Shown here: in pieces, positions 7,880-10,551 of the stretch
Numbering within the stretch: the first letter of the stretch is position 1
How the letters are laid out: every line of letters starts with the position of its first letter
Assembly: GCA_003645825.1 (NCBI GenBank)
Contig: QNCQ01000042.1
Span: 1-10,551, forward strand
Length of the DNA: 10,551 nucleotides
DNA from: Fidelibacterota bacterium
GTDB lineage: Bacteria > Fidelibacterota > UBA2242 > B5-G15
Direction of reading: 5' to 3'
Position numbers and translations under genes: made by a program
Notes under the pieces: model-generated
What the model was told of the DNA's origin: nothing
What the model saw: the letters and a program-made list of their open reading frames with translations, nothing else
Database searches by the model: none

Positions 7880-8326
7880 ATGATAAAAAAAACAATATCA
7901 ATCCAAGTCAACGAAAAAAAATACGATGTAACAATCGAAAACTTCCAGGAAGACGAAGCAACTGTCACAGTAAATAACAAAAGATTCAATGTAAAATTCA
8001 CTTACGGCGAAGATGAGGATGTCATTAAAACCATCTCCAGATACAAACCTACGTCACTAACAATTTCAAAGCAGGAAACCACGCCCCTACACAAACCAAA
8101 AGCCCTTGAAGAATTCAGCAAGATAAAGGCGCCCCTTCCAGGTCTGATTCTAAAAATCTTCGTCAGGGAAGGGGATCAGGTTAGAATTGGCGAGAAACTG
8201 ATTGTAATGGAAGCCATGAAAATGGAAAACGAGATAACTTCTAACACTGAAGGCGTAGTAAAAAGAATCCACTGCAGGGAGGGCGATTCTGTTAATGAGG
8301 GTGATGTTTTACTGATCATCGAATAA
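7880..8326 (+). CDS. mmdC: Biotin carrier subunit of methylmalonyl-CoA decarboxylase
   Basis: Carries the carboxyl group on biotin from the carboxyltransferase to the membrane decarboxylase subunit. The C-terminal ~65 residues are a biotinyl domain (PF00364): KAPLPGLILKIFVREGD, the biotinylation motif EAMKM (111-115) with Lys114 as attachment site, then GVVKRIHCREGDSVNEGDVLL. The N-terminal ~45 residues contain two similar beta segments, VNEKKYDVTIE and VNNKRFNVKF. This is a layout I associate with carriers of Bacteroidota and related phyla. The linker between (about 50-82) is charged and short, without the long Ala/Pro-rich hinge of classical gamma subunits. The ATG at 7880 has GAGGGAGAG upstream at 7862-7870. 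The biotin ligase that must modify it is not in this window. Confidence 0.93.
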   Translation: MIKKTISIQVNEKKYDVTIENFQEDEATVTVNNKRFNVKFTYGEDEDVIKTISRYKPTSLTISKQETTPLHKPKALEEFSKIKAPLPGLILKIFVREGDQVRIGEKLIVMEAMKMENEITSNTEGVVKRIHCREGDSVNEGDVLLIIE

Positions 8327-8338
8327 AAGGGTGGCTCT

Positions 8339-9463
8339 ATGGATGTAGTAAGCGATATTTTAAAAATAACAGGGTTTTACAACCTCGAGTTCGGCAACAT
8401 CCTGATGATACTCATTGGTTGTGCTGCAATTTACCTTGCAATAGTAAAAAAGTATGAACCGCTTCTGCTTTTACCAATTGGCTTCGGGATAATAGTAGGA
8501 AACATGCCCTACCCGGAAGGGCTACCCATTGGTGTCTATGATAAAGGCAGTGTGTTCAATCAAATATATCAGGGAGTGCGATCAGGTATATTTCCTCCTT
8601 TGATTTTCCTTGGGATAGGGGCTCTGACAGACTTTTCAACACTGATTTCAAGCCCAAAATCACTCCTCCTTGGAGCAGCTGCTCAACTCGGAATTTTCGC
8701 CACATACCTCGGGGCATTACTCTTAGGATTTAGTAATTTCGAAGCTGCTTCAATAGGGATTATCGGAGGAGCTGATGGACCAACATCAATTTTCCTTTCT
8801 TCGCAACTTGCTCCTCATCTTCTCGGACCGATAGCCATTGCAGCTTACTCATATATGGCTCTTGTACCTGTTATCCAACCACCTCTGATGAAGCTTCTTA
8901 CCACAGAAAAAGAAAGAAAAATAAGAATGGCACAACCGAGAAAGGTTTCAAAAAGAGAAAAAATTCTCTTTCCAATCATAGTAATGATAGTCTCCGCACT
9001 TATTGCACCGGGCTCATTAACTCTCATTGGCATGCTTATGCTCGGAAATCTTCTTAAGGAAAGTGGCGTCACTGATAGACTGGCCAGAACTGCAGGGAGT
9101 GCTCTCCTGGACACATGTACAATCCTCCTTGCTTTTTCTGTGGGTGCAAGCACAAAAGCAAGCGTGTTTTTAACGGCTAAATCCCTTGCTATATTTTTCT
9201 TGGGTCTTTTTTCATTTATGGTTGCAACCGCAGGTGGGCTATTATTTGCGAAATTCATGAATTTATTTTTGAAGCAAAAAATAAATCCTCTCATTGGTGC
9301 TGCAGGAGTCTCAGCAGTACCTGATTCAGCACGTGTGGTTGAACATTTCGGATTGAAATACGATAAAGAAAATCACCTCTTAATGCATGCAATGGCACCG
9401 AACGTCGCAGGAGTAATTGGCTCCGCAATAGCAGCAGGAGTTTTTATAGGAATCTTCAGATAA
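8339..9463 (+). CDS. mmdB: Na+-transporting methylmalonyl-CoA decarboxylase beta subunit (OadB family)
   Basis: The integral-membrane sodium pump (PF03977): it decarboxylates carboxybiotin and couples this to Na+ export. The 374 residues contain multiple hydrophobic helices. The strictly conserved GIIGGADGPTSIFLSSQLAP (140-159) has Asp146 at the place of the essential intramembrane Asp203 of Klebsiella OadB. Other family segments are SYMALVPVIQPPLMKLL (171-187), GNLLKESGVTDRLARTA (236-252) and PNVAGVIGSAIAAG (354-367). The length is close to MmdB-type subunits and shorter than OadB of enterobacteria, as expected for the methylmalonyl-CoA branch. It starts 12 nt after the biotin carrier behind AAGGGTG (8327-8333) and closes the operon. 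No convincing terminator hairpin follows the stop; the next 68 bases are AT-rich. Confidence 0.95.
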   Translation: MDVVSDILKITGFYNLEFGNILMILIGCAAIYLAIVKKYEPLLLLPIGFGIIVGNMPYPEGLPIGVYDKGSVFNQIYQGVRSGIFPPLIFLGIGALTDFSTLISSPKSLLLGAAAQLGIFATYLGALLLGFSNFEAASIGIIGGADGPTSIFLSSQLAPHLLGPIAIAAYSYMALVPVIQPPLMKLLTTEKERKIRMAQPRKVSKREKILFPIIVMIVSALIAPGSLTLIGMLMLGNLLKESGVTDRLARTAGSALLDTCTILLAFSVGASTKASVFLTAKSLAIFFLGLFSFMVATAGGLLFAKFMNLFLKQKINPLIGAAGVSAVPDSARVVEHFGLKYDKENHLLMHAMAPNVAGVIGSAIAAGVFIGIFR

Positions 9464-9519
9464 AATATAAAAATATTCCCAACTAATACAAGACAATCAA
9501 AATGATAGGCAAAACAATT

Positions 9520-9523
9520 GGAG
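9520..9523 (+). promoter_or_regulatory. Shine-Dalgarno that decides the esterase start
   Basis: GGAG lies 8 nt before the ATG at 9532. The earlier in-frame ATG at 9502 has no Shine-Dalgarno, and starting there would put ten polar residues before the lipoprotein signal. This supports translation from 9532. Confidence 0.6.
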
Positions 9524-9531
9524 CAAAAAAT

Positions 9532-10410
9532 ATGATGAGAAAATCAATTTTGTTCTTAATTATTTTCTTAGCAATTCTTAGTAGCTGTGAAAGAAATGAT
9601 GCCCATAACAATTCAAAAGCTAAGACATACTCAATAGTTCATGATGGCATTGTGCGGGAATATGTGCTGTACGTACCAAATTCGTATACAGGCACGTTTG
9701 CTGTTCCTTTGGTAATAAACTTTCACGGATTTGGCGGCAATGTCCGTGAATATATGAACTATGCTGATATGCGCCCGGTAGCGGAGGCTGACACTTTTAT
9801 CTTGGTTTATCCACAGGGAAGTTACTTAGACGGTTCTTCTCATTGGAATCCATGCCCTCCTGGTGGAGATAATAAAAGTAATGCTGATGATTTTGGGTTT
9901 ATTGAAGACATGATAAAAGAGATTTCCACTCATTATAATATTGATATGAAAAGAATTTATGCTGTTGGATACTCAAATGGTGGTATGATGGCCTATGGAC
10001 TCGCCAATTATAAAAGCGAATTAATTGCCGCAGTAGCATCCGTTTCAGGAACAATGCTGGATTGCATTGGACCTACCAGTCATCCTATGCCGGTGTTAGA
10101 CCTTCATGGAACATCTGACGATGTTATACCTTACAATGGCAACAGTTACTATAATTCAGTACAAAGCGTCCTAGGCTATTGGATTGATTTCAATAACACC
10201 AACAAGATCCCAATTGTAAGTGTGGACAGTAGTGGGGGAATGACGATAGAACATTATGTATATGACCAAGGGGACAATGGCGTTTCTGTTGAGCATTATA
10301 AATACATCGGGGGTAGGCACATCTGGTTCACCACGCCTTATCGAGGAAAGACTACTTCTGAATTGATTTGGGATTTTTTATCTCGTTACGACATTAATGG
10401 ACTGAGATAA
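9532..10410 (+). CDS. Lipoprotein esterase, LpqC/PHB-depolymerase (CE1-like) family
   Basis: An alpha/beta hydrolase of 292 residues with a lipoprotein signal: MMRKSILFLIIFLAILSSC, with Cys19 as the lipidated residue. It is therefore predicted to sit on a membrane facing the periplasm or cell surface. The oxyanion loop HGFGG (65-69) and nucleophile GYSNGG (146-151, Ser148) are clear. The segment LHGTSDDVIPYNG supplies the acid (Asp196 or Asp197) and GGRHIWF the His263. This pattern matches the COG3509 group, which includes PHB depolymerase-like and feruloyl/acetyl-xylan esterases; the substrate cannot be told. It starts 68 nt after mmdB and may have its own promoter in the AT-rich gap. By my count CGN codons make 5 of its 10 arginines, against 6 of 30 in mcmA1, so it may be a later arrival. 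It appears complete. Confidence 0.88.
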   Translation: MMRKSILFLIIFLAILSSCERNDAHNNSKAKTYSIVHDGIVREYVLYVPNSYTGTFAVPLVINFHGFGGNVREYMNYADMRPVAEADTFILVYPQGSYLDGSSHWNPCPPGGDNKSNADDFGFIEDMIKEISTHYNIDMKRIYAVGYSNGGMMAYGLANYKSELIAAVASVSGTMLDCIGPTSHPMPVLDLHGTSDDVIPYNGNSYYNSVQSVLGYWIDFNNTNKIPIVSVDSSGGMTIEHYVYDQGDNGVSVEHYKYIGGRHIWFTTPYRGKTTSELIWDFLSRYDINGLR

Positions 10411-10471
10411 AGAACGAGAGGGCATGACAAAAATACTGGACATCCGGCAGACTTAGGTTCTCAATGGCTTT

Positions 10472-10549
10472 TTACATCTTGCCCCAGTCGATTTTACTTA
10501 GCAGAGTGATATGTGTTTGAACATTTACCGTCAGCCATTTATAAATGTC
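10472..10549 (-). pseudogene. Possible C-terminal remnant of an IS66-like transposase (enters from right edge)
   Basis: On the minus strand a frame is open from the window edge to TAA at 10472-10474, reading DIYKWLTVNVQTHITLLS and then KIDWGKM. Spacing of Tyr, Trp-Leu, Val, Thr-His and a late Trp loosely resembles the end of IS66 transposases (the YxWLxDVLxRIxTH...LLPxxW pattern), but the usual LLP block is not intact. With only 25 codons visible this may be a decayed copy or chance. It lies 61 bases beyond the convergent esterase gene. Confidence 0.22.
10521..10548. repeat. Inverted repeat with a 12-bp perfect palindrome near the right edge
   Basis: CATTTATAAATG at 10536-10547 is a perfect palindrome. 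In addition ACATTTA at 10521-10527 is the exact inverse of TAAATGT at 10542-10548, so alternative hairpins are possible. It lies inside the open frame that may be a transposase remnant, so it could be coincidental in AT-rich coding sequence. No function is assigned. Confidence 0.5.
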
Positions 10550-10551
10550 TA

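Noticed and set aside
9455..9480. GGAAT/ATTCC and AT-rich repeats after mmdB as a terminator
   Set aside because: The stem is five pairs across a long AT loop with no T-tract, so it is not a credible intrinsic terminator.
9502..9531. Earlier ATG for the esterase
   Set aside because: No Shine-Dalgarno, and it would place ten polar residues before the lipoprotein signal sequence.

Overview
The window looks like a chromosomal segment of an AT-rich, diderm (Gram-negative-type) anaerobic bacterium. Isoleucine ATA and arginine AGA codons are heavily used. An outer-membrane-like beta/TPR/BamE-type protein and a lipobox esterase point to two membranes. The biotin carrier's N-terminal half and the order epimerase-mmdA-oadG-carrier-oadB recall Bacteroidota and other FCB-group or WOR-3-like lineages. 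That placement is an inference from memory of these families, not a search result.

Layout. (1) 1-318, plus strand: the C-terminal end of an AI-2E-family membrane permease, running in from outside the window. (2) 315-2063, minus strand: an exported protein of about 582 residues with a beta-strand-rich N-terminal domain, TPR-like helices and a C-terminal SmpA/OmlA/BamE-like module. Its stop codon overlaps that of the permease. (3) 2164-2236, minus strand: tRNA-Ala(GGC). (4) 2237-2527: a divergent intergenic region ending in a strong ribosome binding site. (5) 2528-9463, plus strand: eight tightly packed genes. (6) 9532-10410, plus strand: a lipoprotein esterase of the LpqC/PHB-depolymerase family. 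(7) 10411-10551: non-coding DNA with a palindrome and a possible transposase remnant entering from the right edge.

The eight-gene block is the core of the window. It encodes the catalytic and B12-binding subunits of a split methylmalonyl-CoA mutase, the mutase chaperone GTPase MeaB, methylmalonyl-CoA epimerase, and a four-subunit sodium-pumping methylmalonyl-CoA decarboxylase (carboxyltransferase alpha, small membrane subunit, biotin carrier, membrane beta subunit). Together they convert succinyl-CoA to (R)-methylmalonyl-CoA, epimerise it to the (S) form, and decarboxylate it to propionyl-CoA plus CO2 while exporting Na+. In reverse the same enzymes could use propionyl-CoA. Gene spacing runs from an 8-nt overlap to an 18-nt gap, so this is almost certainly one operon. 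No CoA-transferase or biotin ligase is present.

I see no clear undescribed system. The most unusual items are the composite beta/TPR/BamE-like protein and the atypical esterase beside a possible mobile-element remnant.
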